Source: Fibrobacter sp. UBA4375 (GTDB lineage Bacteria; Fibrobacterota; Fibrobacteria; Fibrobacterales; Fibrobacteraceae). From it: a stretch of 64,000 bases of DNA. Shown here piece by piece: positions 50,288 through 59,012 of the stretch. The notes below the pieces were generated by a model. The model saw only the letters and a program-made list of their open reading frames with translations. It made no database searches and was not told where the DNA came from. The translations under genes were made by a program, and so were the position numbers. The stretch spans positions 1 through 64,000 of the forward strand of contig DGRZ01000078.1 in assembly GCA_002391195.1 (NCBI GenBank), written 5' to 3'. Position 1 is the stretch's first letter; every line of letters starts with the position of its first letter.

Positions 50288-50760
50288 TCGCCTGCTACGA
50301 CATGCGTATCAACCGTGGCGCCGAGTACCTGTACGGAATCAACGGCACCCGCAAGGGCGACAGCCGATACATGCTGGACGGCGTGGTGGACTACCACGTG
50401 TTCTTCGACGACGGGGTGCTCCACGTGCGCACGGAGCCGTCCTTCGTGTTCGACGGCAGGAGCGGCCCCCGCCTGATCGACTGGTACGCACCTAACCTCG
50501 GCAGCCTCAACGAGCGCTTCGGCTGGCACATGCACGACGCGCTGGGCTACGGGCAAAGCCTGGACTTCTGGCACACGAATCGGGCGCTCCGGCTCTACCT
50601 GCGTGACATGTGCCTCTACCGACCCTCCAAGGCGTGGGTGATAGAGAGGGCCGTGTCCATCGACAGGAAGTGGTACGGGGAGCCCAAGGAGGGTGACTGG
50701 TGCCGTATGAACCTGGGCAAGGTCACGACGGAATGGACGCCGAGGTCAAAAGCAGCGTAA
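50284..50760 (+). CDS. DUF1353-type phage protein
   Basis: 158 residues. RFGWHMHDALGYG and the flanking DGRSGPRLIDWYAP resemble DUF1353, small phage proteins of unknown role near tail or lysis genes. ATGA overlap with the holin-like gene. Confidence 0.6.
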   Translation: MIACYDMRINRGAEYLYGINGTRKGDSRYMLDGVVDYHVFFDDGVLHVRTEPSFVFDGRSGPRLIDWYAPNLGSLNERFGWHMHDALGYGQSLDFWHTNRALRLYLRDMCLYRPSKAWVIERAVSIDRKWYGEPKEGDWCRMNLGKVTTEWTPRSKAA

Positions 50761-50804
50761 AAAAGGATTAACATGACTATTCTTAAATGTGTGGAGGAAT
50801 GTAG

Positions 50805-51185
50805 GTGCTGATATTGATTCGATGTCGTTATAGTGAAGACGGCAAGGGCGTTTTTGGTGAGCTTTTTTTGTGCGGAAAGCATATTTGTTGGACTTTGGAA
50901 AATGCTTCAAAGAAAATTCCTTCTGGGGTTTATCTGGTTCAAAATTCAAAAAGTCCAAAATTTAAGCGCGAGCTTCCTCTTTTGTACAATAAAAAAGTTC
51001 CTGCGTCGCGTGGGATTCGTATACATGTTGGCAACAATGCTGTAAAAGATTCACAAGGTTGCGTTCTTGTGGGTATGATGTGCAATGACAACGAACTGCA
51101 AGAATCAAAGTTGGCTGAAACTATGGTCACAATGCTTTGCCGCAACATTGAAAAACTTGCCATTGTCGATGCGACTGTGGACTAA
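50805..51185 (+). CDS. DUF5675-type protein, lysis-cluster candidate
   Basis: 126 residues, GTG start after GGAGG. Beta-rich with CWTLENASKKIPSGVY, RGIRIHVGNNAVKDSQGC and VLVG, the DUF5675 pattern. The conserved His-Asp-Ser-Gly-Cys arrangement suggests a YkuD-like enzymatic site. It may be the endolysin-side function, as no standard lysozyme or amidase gene is seen in the prophage. Confidence 0.65.
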   Translation: MLILIRCRYSEDGKGVFGELFLCGKHICWTLENASKKIPSGVYLVQNSKSPKFKRELPLLYNKKVPASRGIRIHVGNNAVKDSQGCVLVGMMCNDNELQESKLAETMVTMLCRNIEKLAIVDATVD

Positions 51186-51281
51186 ATTTGTAACAATTGT
51201 CCGGAAATGGTGAATCCGCGGCCGTAAAGGCTGTCGCAAAAACCGTTCCTGGCATGGTTTAGATGGTGCTTGATCTGATTC

Positions 51282-51315
51282 AGACGGCTGGCAGAAATGC
51301 TGGCCGTCTTTTTTT
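51282..51315 (+). terminator. Late-operon terminator
   Basis: AGACGGC / GCCGTCT hairpin and T9, between the last late gene and the convergent integrase. Confidence 0.85.
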
Positions 51316-52374
51316 TTATAAAAATGGGATGGAGTCTACGGCCTTCTTTTTCCCTTCGTCAAGAACTTTGGCGTAAATCTGGGTTGTTTGGACTGATTTA
51401 TGTCCCAGCAGTTTGCTTATTGTATATAGGTCTGCTCCGTTTTCTAATGCGAGGGTGGCAAAAGTGTCTCTCGACATATGGAAGTGGACGTTCTTGTCTA
51501 TTCCTGCTTCGGCCGCCCAAGCTTTTAATCCTCTGTTCATTGTGTTTGAAGTGCTTATGTGATGAAAAACTATTCCTTTCTTTTTTGTTTCCGGAAGAAA
51601 TCTTTTGGCGTTTTTAGATAGGGGTACTCTGACAATTTCTTTGGTCTTTTTCATTCTTAAAACGATTGTATCTCTGGAAATGTCCTCCCATTTTAAAGCT
51701 TTAACGTCCGAAAATCTAAGTCCGGTAAAGCAGCAAAACATGAAAGGGGCCTTAATGTTTTCTGGGGCGTCGGTTTCGTCCATTGCTCGTAGTTCGTTGA
51801 TTGTGAGAAACTGAATGTCCGTATTTTGCTTTTGGGGCATTATTCCGTAAAAATCGGGCATTTGAGGTATCATTCCGTCTATAAATGCGTCGTGAAGCCT
51901 TGCTTTGAGTAACTTGCCATACAACCTGACGGTGTTAACGGACAACCCTTTCCTCGCAAGGAAATCGATATATTGTCTAAAAAAGTCGCGGCCAATTTCT
52001 GCTAAAGTGACGTTTTTCTTGAAATTTTCAAGAGTTTTAAGCATTCCTTCGTTGTTTTGTCTTGAGTTGATGACTTTAATATCGTTCACCCTTTTCTTCA
52101 TGTAGTCAAGAGCAAATATTGACGTTGATTTTCTGGGTTTTGAAATGTTCAATTCTCCGGAATCCAACTCGCGAATTCTTCGGTTTTTGATTTCGGTGGC
52201 CAGACGAATGGTTTCGCTATTTTTTATCTTGTCTGCGGAAGTCTTCACGGGCACCAGGTATAGTTTGAGGAATTCGCGGATTCGTTTTCCGCCGATCCGG
52301 TAGTCGAGGTGCAAGGAAAAACCGCCGCCTTTGCAGGGCCTTTGGTTGATGTGAACTTTCTCTTTTATTTTCAT
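51316..52374 (-). CDS. int: Tyrosine recombinase integrase
   Basis: 352 residues. N-terminal arm-binding and SAM-like core-binding domains, then the catalytic set: Arg220 (TGLRFSD), His299/Arg302 (HMSRDTF), His325 (LLGHKS) and Tyr334 (IYAKV). Resembles integrases of Bacteroidetes elements. Lies 137 bases from the rpsD junction and reads inward, away from rpsD. Confidence 0.93.
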   Translation of the reverse strand: MKIKEKVHINQRPCKGGGFSLHLDYRIGGKRIREFLKLYLVPVKTSADKIKNSETIRLATEIKNRRIRELDSGELNISKPRKSTSIFALDYMKKRVNDIKVINSRQNNEGMLKTLENFKKNVTLAEIGRDFFRQYIDFLARKGLSVNTVRLYGKLLKARLHDAFIDGMIPQMPDFYGIMPQKQNTDIQFLTINELRAMDETDAPENIKAPFMFCCFTGLRFSDVKALKWEDISRDTIVLRMKKTKEIVRVPLSKNAKRFLPETKKKGIVFHHISTSNTMNRGLKAWAAEAGIDKNVHFHMSRDTFATLALENGADLYTISKLLGHKSVQTTQIYAKVLDEGKKKAVDSIPFL

Positions 52375-52380
52375 ATTTGA

Positions 52381-52398
52381 GTGACCAAAAAGTGACCA
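52381..52398. promoter_or_regulatory. Putative integrase arm-type site, right
   Basis: GTGACCAAAAAGTGACCA, identical in sequence and orientation to 9514-9531, immediately upstream of int. May also let integrase regulate itself. Confidence 0.6.
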
Positions 52399-52465
52399 TT
52401 TTGTGAAAATTATAGAAAATGCACGAAAGTGATGAAAACTAAAAAATGTTGAAATTAAACAAAAA

Positions 52466-52494
52466 AGCGGGTTTTTGCAAACCCGCTTTCTGTT
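52466..52494 (-). terminator. Prophage-supplied terminator for rpsD
   Basis: AAAGCGGGTTT / AAACCCGCTTTTTT on the minus strand, inside the prophage 17 bases from the rpsD stop. It replaces the terminator now at 9391-9422. Confidence 0.8.
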
Positions 52495-52510
52495 ATTTTC
52501 GCTTTCTCGC

Positions 52511-53116
52511 TTACCTGGAGTAGTATTCCACCACCAGCTGTTCTTCGAGCTGGACGGGAATCTGGTCGCGGAGGGGGAGCTTCACCAGGGTGCCTTCCAT
52601 CTTGCCGGCATCAACGGAAAGGTATTCCGGAGCGGCAGGAGCGTTGGCGATAGCTTCCTTGATCTGCACGTGTTCCTTGGAACGTTCGCGCACGGCGATC
52701 ACGTCGCCGGCCTTGACCAGGCGGCTGGGGGAGAAGCTACGGACGCCGTTCACGGAGAAGTGACCGTGGGCCACATACTGACGGGCGGCGAAAATGGTGC
52801 GGGCAAAACCCATGCGATAGACGAGAGCGTCAAGGCGGGTTTCCAGAAGAATCATCAGGTTGTCACCGGCAGAACCTTCGCGACGGTTGGCTTCTTTGTA
52901 AGCCTTGGCCAACTGGGCTTCGGAAATGTTGTAGGTGAAACGGAGACGCTGCTTTTCCACCAACTGCTGCTTGTACACAGAAGCAGACTTCTTGCGGTTC
53001 TGACCATGCTGGCCAGGAGCGAAGTTACGGCGGTCAAGGGCCTTTTGAGTTTTCTGGGAGACGGCAACGCCGAGAGAGCGTGCGACTTTACCTTTAGGTC
53101 CGCGGAAGGACGACAT
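52511..53116 (-). CDS. rpsD: 30S ribosomal protein S4
   Basis: 201 residues. SSFRGPKGKVARSLGVAVS start, RREGSAGDNLMILLETRLDA, the S4 RNA-binding domain (RQYVAHGHFSVNGVR), and the VVEYYSR end. The stop codon and last four codons form attR, so integration restores the gene exactly. Intact. Confidence 0.97.
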   Translation of the reverse strand: MSSFRGPKGKVARSLGVAVSQKTQKALDRRNFAPGQHGQNRKKSASVYKQQLVEKQRLRFTYNISEAQLAKAYKEANRREGSAGDNLMILLETRLDALVYRMGFARTIFAARQYVAHGHFSVNGVRSFSPSRLVKAGDVIAVRERSKEHVQIKEAIANAPAAPEYLSVDAGKMEGTLVKLPLRDQIPVQLEEQLVVEYYSR

Positions 53117-53187
53117 ATTGTACCTCGTAAGGAAGCTCTTTGGTTATGCTTGCAAATTGGCAGAGCTTGGCGCGACTTGCAAGAGTG

Positions 53188-53213
53188 AGCCCCAATAATA
53201 GAATTTTGGGGCT
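53188..53213. terminator. Hairpin between the lipoprotein gene and rpsD
   Basis: AGCCCCAA / TTGGGGCT with an AT-rich flank. The T run lies on the plus side, so orientation is uncertain. Confidence 0.4.
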
Positions 53214-53227
53214 TTAATTTCAAGGGC

Positions 53228-54892
53228 CTACTTCACCACGATGTGCAAAGTATCCCGCTTTTGGGGGTCCAGAAGGCTTTCGGCGATGAGTTTTGCCGAA
53301 TTTCCGGAGCCTCCGCTTACAATCAGTATCTTGGCGTCACCGGTATTTTCGGTGGATTCCACCTTCAGTTCGCCCTTGGTGTTGCCCTCGCAACTGTCAT
53401 AATTCACGTTGCCCAGCACCATCCAGTCCCCGCAGGGGATAAACCAGTTCACTGCCCCGTTCTTTGTGCTGGTGGGGGTCGATTCAAACGCCATGTCGTC
53501 CAACTTCAGTTCCTGGTCTTCGCTTACCTTCAGTGTGTCTATCGCTTTTTTGGCCGAGGCGTCATAGAAGTTGAACTTGGTCAGGGAGCCGGGCCTTTTA
53601 AGCAGGGTGTACAGCTCCAGCTCCTTGGCGTCGGGTGTGTTCTGGCTGTTGACCATCTGGAAATGGAAATAGACGGGGCCGTCGCTTTCCACCTTGTATC
53701 CCAAGTTTTCTTCGGAGAGGGTCTCGAGGGACTTGCCTCCCTTGCCGAGAACACTGTAGTCGATGACGGTGAAGGGCTTGGTTGAACGCTTGCCGTAACC
53801 CTTGAACATGTGTTCCACCACCAGGGTATCGCCCTTCTTGAAGTCCCCGAGCCACACGTACTGGTCTTGCCTTAGTTCGAAGGCGTCAATCTTTGCGCGG
53901 GTCTTTTTCAGGAACTCGCCGGCCTTGCCCAAGGAATCGGGGAGTGCGAAGTATTCGCCTTGAGAAAGCTTGCGGTTGCTGGACTGAATGGTAAAGCTCG
54001 CATAGGGGCCTGTCTGGTAGTTGGAAATCTTTTCGGGGGCTATCACCAACTCCCAATGGGTGGAATCGTCGGTGAGCATGGTTCTGTCCAGGGTGTCCTT
54101 TTCGCTTGCGATGGACTTGCCCTCTTGGCGCAGGTCCAACTTGTTAATCCATTCGCCTTCAGCCTTGATGGTGACGCTGTGGCCGATGGCTGCCGCAAAA
54201 TTGAACCTGATGCTGTCGGGAGAGTTCCCGATTTTGAGAATCCCTCGGAGGTTTTCTTTTAGGGAAATGTTTACCTTGTTTGTATCGCCGGTGTATTTGT
54301 AGTAGCCGTTGTCCACATGGGTGTACAGGCGCCAGTGAGCCATGTCGCTGAAGGTTGCCTCTAGATGCACGTAATAGTAACCGTCTTCAAAAATCACGAA
54401 CTGATTCTTTTCCATGTCGGCACCGTCACCGGGAATCACGAAAGATTCAAAGGTGCAGTTGTCCGAAACGCACCTGGGAAGCATGGGGTGCATGGTCTGC
54501 CCCAGTTCACTCATCACACGCATGGTGTCGTTTGTCATGCCGCTGGTGGCGGCCCAAATACTTATGCGGTCACCCTTCTTCAGGTTGCCAAGGTACAGGT
54601 TAATTTCTTTTGTCAGGGAATCAATGCAAAGAGTCTTCTCGGGACATTCCGCCTTGCCGGTGGAATCCGTCACAGGCCGCTGGATATAGATGTTGGTGGT
54701 ATCGTCCAAAACGATATCGTCATCGTAGTCAATGTCGGCACGGTTGCTGGTGCCCGAACTGGAATAGAAGGAACTGTCGGCGTATTCGCCGTCACCGCTG
54801 TTGATGTCCGAATTGTTGGTGTGGCTCGATTCGCTGCAGGCGAGGAGCGACAGGGCCGTTGCGGAAAGCAGGGTAAAAAACAATCTTTTCAT
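53228..54892 (-). CDS. Large lipoprotein of unknown function
   Basis: 554 residues. Signal peptide with lipobox SLLAC (Cys19), an Asp/Ser/Asn-rich spacer typical of Fibrobacter surface lipoproteins, then several beta-rich domains (for example GDRISIWAATSG, EDGYYYVHLEATF). Probably outer-membrane anchored. Downstream of the beta-helix gene by 12 bases, so they may form an operon. Confidence 0.7.
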   Translation of the reverse strand: MKRLFFTLLSATALSLLACSESSHTNNSDINSGDGEYADSSFYSSSGTSNRADIDYDDDIVLDDTTNIYIQRPVTDSTGKAECPEKTLCIDSLTKEINLYLGNLKKGDRISIWAATSGMTNDTMRVMSELGQTMHPMLPRCVSDNCTFESFVIPGDGADMEKNQFVIFEDGYYYVHLEATFSDMAHWRLYTHVDNGYYKYTGDTNKVNISLKENLRGILKIGNSPDSIRFNFAAAIGHSVTIKAEGEWINKLDLRQEGKSIASEKDTLDRTMLTDDSTHWELVIAPEKISNYQTGPYASFTIQSSNRKLSQGEYFALPDSLGKAGEFLKKTRAKIDAFELRQDQYVWLGDFKKGDTLVVEHMFKGYGKRSTKPFTVIDYSVLGKGGKSLETLSEENLGYKVESDGPVYFHFQMVNSQNTPDAKELELYTLLKRPGSLTKFNFYDASAKKAIDTLKVSEDQELKLDDMAFESTPTSTKNGAVNWFIPCGDWMVLGNVNYDSCEGNTKGELKVESTENTGDAKILIVSGGSGNSAKLIAESLLDPQKRDTLHIVVK

Positions 54893-54904
54893 CGTAGAGC
54901 CGTC

Positions 54905-57900
54905 CTAGTTCAAGATGTAGAACTTCTGTTCTGCGCTAAAGGCTTCGCCGTTGACCTTCAAGGTGTACTTGCCCGTGGGGAACTCGTGGGCCTTGAACTT
55001 GAAGTGGGTTTTCTTTTCTCCGGCAAGTTCTCGGGCGGCTACCATGAGCATGCGGCGCCCGAACTCGTTGACGATTTCAATCTGCACAAATTGCGGATAA
55101 CCTACCGTCAAATCGAAATCGCATTCCAGGGAGTAAATGTCGATGTGCACCTTGGTCAGCGTGTAACCGCCTTCCATCACGTCACCGCTCACGGAACGGG
55201 TGTTGTCAAAGTAGCCCACGTAAAGTGCCGGAGCGAGAGACCTGTTCTGGTTATGGGAATGGATGATGGTCTCGCCCGGGTCTACGGCGGTGAGAATAAG
55301 CGTGTACATGTTGGAGGGGTGCTTCCTCTTGAAGAATTCCGTCAGGGTCGGAGTGCGCAGGAAAGCTCCCAACGGGGCCTTGGGGTTCAAGGTGATGAGC
55401 CCCAAGAAGTCGGCGTGCTTGGTGTCGACGCCACCGCCGGAGTTCTTGCGGATGTTGAAATGTCCACCGGGCTGGGGCAAGTTGGCAGGAGCGTTTTCCC
55501 AGGTCAGTTCGTCGCCTCGCCAGTCCACGCCCAGCTTGCCCTCGCCATAGTTCATTTCCCTGGCGGTTTCTTTCAGGCCGAATATGTTGAACTGAACAGG
55601 CTTTGTGAGGGAGTCGGCGTTGTATTCCAGCTTGAGGCCTGCGTCAAAGAGGGGCCCCGGCAGGGCGGACAGGTCGAACTTCAGGTAAATCTTGCCGGCG
55701 TCGTTGGTGTCGTTTGCCACCCTGAGGGCGGCGTCCGTATTGTGAGGTGTAAAGTTGTCGAAGGACGAGATCCAGGTGTCTACGCCCTTGCCGCTGGGGG
55801 CCCCGTCTCCGGAGTTGTCCAAGGTGGTGTATTTCTTGTCGAACACGTAGACCTTGCCGGTGTCGGCGCCGGTCTTGGTACCGTCGTTGGCGGTGAAAAT
55901 CAGGTTGTAGCGTCCGCTACCGGTAAAGGAAACGTCGGTCTCGTATTCGGCGGTATCGGAGAAGATGACCTTACCTGGGCCTACACCTTTTTTCCAAAGG
56001 ACCGGGTCCCTGCACAGGCCGTTGCCGCGGCCGTCGTCTTCTACGGAACCTACCAGATGTATCTTGCCGGGCTGCACCACGATCATCTCGTCGGCGAAGG
56101 AGACCTTCGGGGCCTCGTTCTGACCCTGCTTAGGGGCATAACCGGTGTAAAGGGCCATGTTCACGCCGCCGGTGCTGTTCTTTTCAAGGTCGGCGTCCGT
56201 GAGGGCGTAGATGGCAGAACCCATGCGGGATTCTTCTACAATCTTCTTGTAGGGGTTTCCGCGGGTGAGAACTTCCTTGAGGCCCTCGATGGAAAGGCTT
56301 CCGTTGTCGTTGATGAACATGGGGGTGGTCTTTGCCTTGTCGCTTGCGATGACCAGCACGCCCAGGAGTTCGGCGGAGCCCTCGTTAAAGTTCTGCAAGA
56401 TGGTGTTTCCGTCCTTGGAGGTAAGTCCCAGAATCCAGATGTCGCCACCGTTGTTCTGGATTTTTGCGCCCTTGGTGTCGGAGAACAGGGAAACCTGGCG
56501 GCCCCAGAGGTGTTGCTGGTTGATCTGGATAGAACCTACCGCAACGTCTTCCATGTAGATGTCGCCTACGCCTAGCTCGTTGGTCTCGAAAGACTTGAAC
56601 ATCATGTTCTTGAGGAGCACGGCGCGCTTGCTCTTGTGGATGATTCCGTTTCCAAATTCAGAGAAGCGCTCGATGGTGATTTCGTTGAAGGCTCCGTCCT
56701 CGATGATGAACTTGCCCTTACCGTCGATGCGGCCTTCGGTACCGAGAATCCGGCGGATACGGTTCCGCAGGTAAATGTCGCGGTTGATGGTCCAGCGACC
56801 TCCCGGCGGGAAATAAATCGTTTCGGCACCGTCGTCGATAGCGTCCTGTATGGCCTTGGCATCGTCGGACCCGGAATCCATCTTTCCTCCGTAGTCGCCA
56901 GCAATGGTAATCCAGGCGTCTGATTTCTGGTCGTTCAGATTCGGGGTCTCTGCCACCGGAAGCCGCATGGACTGCTTTGGGCTGTGGCAAAGCTGGCGGG
57001 AGGCCTGGGTCACGAATTCCACAATCTCGTTACCAACGTATGTTTCGCTTGCTGCCTTCGGGGTGCTTCTGATTTTTTCCTCGAAACGGCTGGTGTTTAC
57101 GGAACGGGCAAACAGCATGCCTTCGTTTTCGATAGCAACGGCAGGTTTGGACTGCTTTACACGGTTATATTCCAGGGTGGCATCTACCAGGACCATGGAA
57201 GCTCCGTCGCCGTGGTTGAACACTGCCGGCACGTCTCCCTTGAAGCGGAGCCCGCGGCTGGACACTACCTGACCGTCGTTTTCCAGGCCGTACTTTTTCT
57301 GGCCGCCCAGGGTCACGTGTTCCAGGGTGACGCTGTTGGTCTTGCCTGCCACGTACACGCCGGTTTCAAAGCCCTGGATTTCTACGTTTTCGAGAAGGAG
57401 GGGGCCGATATTTTCGGTGTGCCCCAGGTCGATACCGTAAATGCCCAGGCTGTCGCCGGAATAGACCTTCACGTTCTTGATGGTGCCCTGCTGGGCGGCG
57501 TTGAAACGGATACCTACGGCACCGGCGTTCTTTTTACCCGTGCGGATGGTAATGTCGCGGATGGAGTTCCTGGGCTTGAGCCCCGGGCCCTCGCCGGTAA
57601 ACAGCACCGGAGCCGGGAAATCGGGATTGGTGAACCCCTGGCATTCGTCGGCCAGGGCGATGATAGTGCCGCCGATGCTTGCACCCTGCAAAATAGTGCG
57701 GCTGTAGGCCTGTTCCGGTTTTTCGCTGGCGGGCCAGGTCAGGGTGTTGGTCACCTTGTAAATGCCGTGGGGCAGATAGATGATATAGTCCCCGTTGGGG
57801 TGGTCGTTTAGCGCTTTCTGGATAGCCTCGGTGTCGTCGGTCTTTCCGTCGGCCTTGGCGTTATAGGGAGCCTTGGTCACGTCGACGACGTTGGAACCCA

Positions 57901-57979
57901 GAGGGAACGTCACCTGGGAAAATGCCGTGGTGGTCACGCTTAAAATCAGGACAAGACAAAACGAAAAAACACGAAACAT
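54905..57979 (-). CDS. Secreted double beta-helix protein (GH55/pectate-lyase-like) with DNRLRE-type domain
   Basis: 1024 residues. Signal peptide 1-21. First Pectate_lyase_3 domain (about 25-300: ADGKTDDTEAIQKAL, IYLPHGIYKV). Second such domain (about 355-600: SGSDDAKAIQDAIDDGAETI). Then an Ig/PKD-like region, a DNRLRE/CBM96-like domain (about 735-900) and a C-terminal sorting-type domain. Two beta-helices in tandem suggest GH55 beta-1,3-glucanase or a polysaccharide lyase. The substrate is unproven. Confidence 0.75.
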   Translation of the reverse strand: MFRVFSFCLVLILSVTTTAFSQVTFPLGSNVVDVTKAPYNAKADGKTDDTEAIQKALNDHPNGDYIIYLPHGIYKVTNTLTWPASEKPEQAYSRTILQGASIGGTIIALADECQGFTNPDFPAPVLFTGEGPGLKPRNSIRDITIRTGKKNAGAVGIRFNAAQQGTIKNVKVYSGDSLGIYGIDLGHTENIGPLLLENVEIQGFETGVYVAGKTNSVTLEHVTLGGQKKYGLENDGQVVSSRGLRFKGDVPAVFNHGDGASMVLVDATLEYNRVKQSKPAVAIENEGMLFARSVNTSRFEEKIRSTPKAASETYVGNEIVEFVTQASRQLCHSPKQSMRLPVAETPNLNDQKSDAWITIAGDYGGKMDSGSDDAKAIQDAIDDGAETIYFPPGGRWTINRDIYLRNRIRRILGTEGRIDGKGKFIIEDGAFNEITIERFSEFGNGIIHKSKRAVLLKNMMFKSFETNELGVGDIYMEDVAVGSIQINQQHLWGRQVSLFSDTKGAKIQNNGGDIWILGLTSKDGNTILQNFNEGSAELLGVLVIASDKAKTTPMFINDNGSLSIEGLKEVLTRGNPYKKIVEESRMGSAIYALTDADLEKNSTGGVNMALYTGYAPKQGQNEAPKVSFADEMIVVQPGKIHLVGSVEDDGRGNGLCRDPVLWKKGVGPGKVIFSDTAEYETDVSFTGSGRYNLIFTANDGTKTGADTGKVYVFDKKYTTLDNSGDGAPSGKGVDTWISSFDNFTPHNTDAALRVANDTNDAGKIYLKFDLSALPGPLFDAGLKLEYNADSLTKPVQFNIFGLKETAREMNYGEGKLGVDWRGDELTWENAPANLPQPGGHFNIRKNSGGGVDTKHADFLGLITLNPKAPLGAFLRTPTLTEFFKRKHPSNMYTLILTAVDPGETIIHSHNQNRSLAPALYVGYFDNTRSVSGDVMEGGYTLTKVHIDIYSLECDFDLTVGYPQFVQIEIVNEFGRRMLMVAARELAGEKKTHFKFKAHEFPTGKYTLKVNGEAFSAEQKFYILN

Positions 57980-57993
57980 GAAAACCTCGTTAT

Positions 57994-58027
57994 ACGCCCT
58001 AAAATTAAGTTTTTAAGGGCGTTTTTT
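57994..58027. terminator. Hairpin with T6 between endA and the beta-helix gene
   Basis: ACGCCCT / AGGGCGT plus TTTTTT on the plus side. Both neighbours are on the minus strand, so its role is unclear. Confidence 0.4.
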
Positions 58028-58056
58028 GGAAACGCTTGCCTTGAAATGCCCCTGTT

Positions 58057-58830
58057 CTAGGGCTTGACTTCGCACTTTTCGTAAACGAAGGGGTTGTGGT
58101 CCCCCTGGACCTTGAAAATACGGCGGTCCCGCTCGCATTCCTTTTCAGTGACGGGGTACATCTTGTCCCAGGCTTCGAACAGCTTGCGGTCCTGGCTTGA
58201 GAGCTTGATGCCGTAGGTCTTTTCCATGTAAAAATGCACCCGAGCGATAAGCCCGCGGACCTCTTTTCGCGGCTGGGCCTTTTTCAGCTTGAAATCTACG
58301 ATGGTTTCGCACTCCCCGTACATGGGTTCCGGATTGTTGGTCCACTGGGAATACATAAAGTTGCTCCGGTCCCCGTTGATTTCGCCGATGGCGGGGTAGA
58401 GGTTATGCAGGTCCCCTTCCAAGATTTTGAACAAAGTATCGTTTGCGCTGCAGTTCTTGCGACCACCGTCCCTCCAGCAGGGCATAAAGTGCCCCATGTT
58501 GTGGGCGGTCACAATATGCTCCCATTCCACGGTCTCTGCCCGCTTGAAACTCTTGCGCCGTGGATTTTCCCTGGGCCTGAAGTTGCAGGTGCTGTAGTCC
58601 ACCTTCTTTTTGTCGTTGTATCTGCAGCCGCAATAGATGGTCTCTTGCAGGTCGCCGTAGTAAATCCTCTTCATCTGCTGGCCGGCGCCCCGGTAGTTGT
58701 AGTGCTGCGGAGGCGGCTCCTTGTCTACGGCGGCAAGGGAAAAGGAAAAAGCGATGGCGGTAAGCGCAAGGGCACACCGCATTACAGGGAAGTGCCGCGC
58801 CGCCTTTCGGAATGTGGAAATAATACGCAT
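58057..58830 (-). CDS. endA: Periplasmic endonuclease I (EndA/NucM family)
   Basis: 257 residues. Signal peptide at the N-terminus (ALALTAIAFSFSLAAVDK). The EndA motifs are EWEHIVTAHNMG, DLHNLYPAIGEINGDRSNF and GDHNPFV. A beta-beta-alpha metal nuclease that degrades DNA in the periplasm or outside. Confidence 0.88.
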   Translation of the reverse strand: MRIISTFRKAARHFPVMRCALALTAIAFSFSLAAVDKEPPPQHYNYRGAGQQMKRIYYGDLQETIYCGCRYNDKKKVDYSTCNFRPRENPRRKSFKRAETVEWEHIVTAHNMGHFMPCWRDGGRKNCSANDTLFKILEGDLHNLYPAIGEINGDRSNFMYSQWTNNPEPMYGECETIVDFKLKKAQPRKEVRGLIARVHFYMEKTYGIKLSSQDRKLFEAWDKMYPVTEKECERDRRIFKVQGDHNPFVYEKCEVKP

Positions 58831-59012
58831 GTCTTACTGGGAATATAAAAAAAGAATGCATCCAGTCCCGAGGTTCCTTAAACGGTGCTCTATTCTCGAG
58901 TGGTTGGTAGGGGAAAGCCTTCCCCTGGCTCGCATTACATTGCTCGCCACCCCTTCTGCGGGGGATGCCCCCGCAACGCCCCCTTGCAATAAAAAAAACT
59001 ACATTTGTGCCC

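Larger units (their letters stand above)
9439..52527. mobile_element. Complete prophage: lambda-type head, Mu-type contractile tail
   Basis: Bounded by a 16-bp direct repeat (9439-9454 and 52512-52527), the right copy being the 3' end of rpsD. A tyrosine integrase lies inside the right end and an excisionase-like gene inside the left. The order is a leftward early operon, divergent repressor, toxin-antitoxin genes, terminase, head, contractile tail, fibres, a lysis-type cluster, then integrase. No structural gene looks broken. The capsid module follows lambda order and the tail follows Mu L-to-gp48 order. Confidence 0.93.

Noticed and set aside
50773..50811. 12-residue ORF before the DUF5675 gene
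   Set aside because: Too short to support; it may be a leader peptide but nothing distinguishes it from chance.
9439..52527. CRISPR array or cas genes
   Set aside because: No regularly spaced repeats with unique spacers and no Cas-like protein anywhere in the window.
54365..56575. 736-codon plus-strand frame opposite the beta-helix gene
   Set aside because: Mirror of G+C-biased codons of the minus-strand gene; Val/Gly-rich, no domain, no ribosome site.
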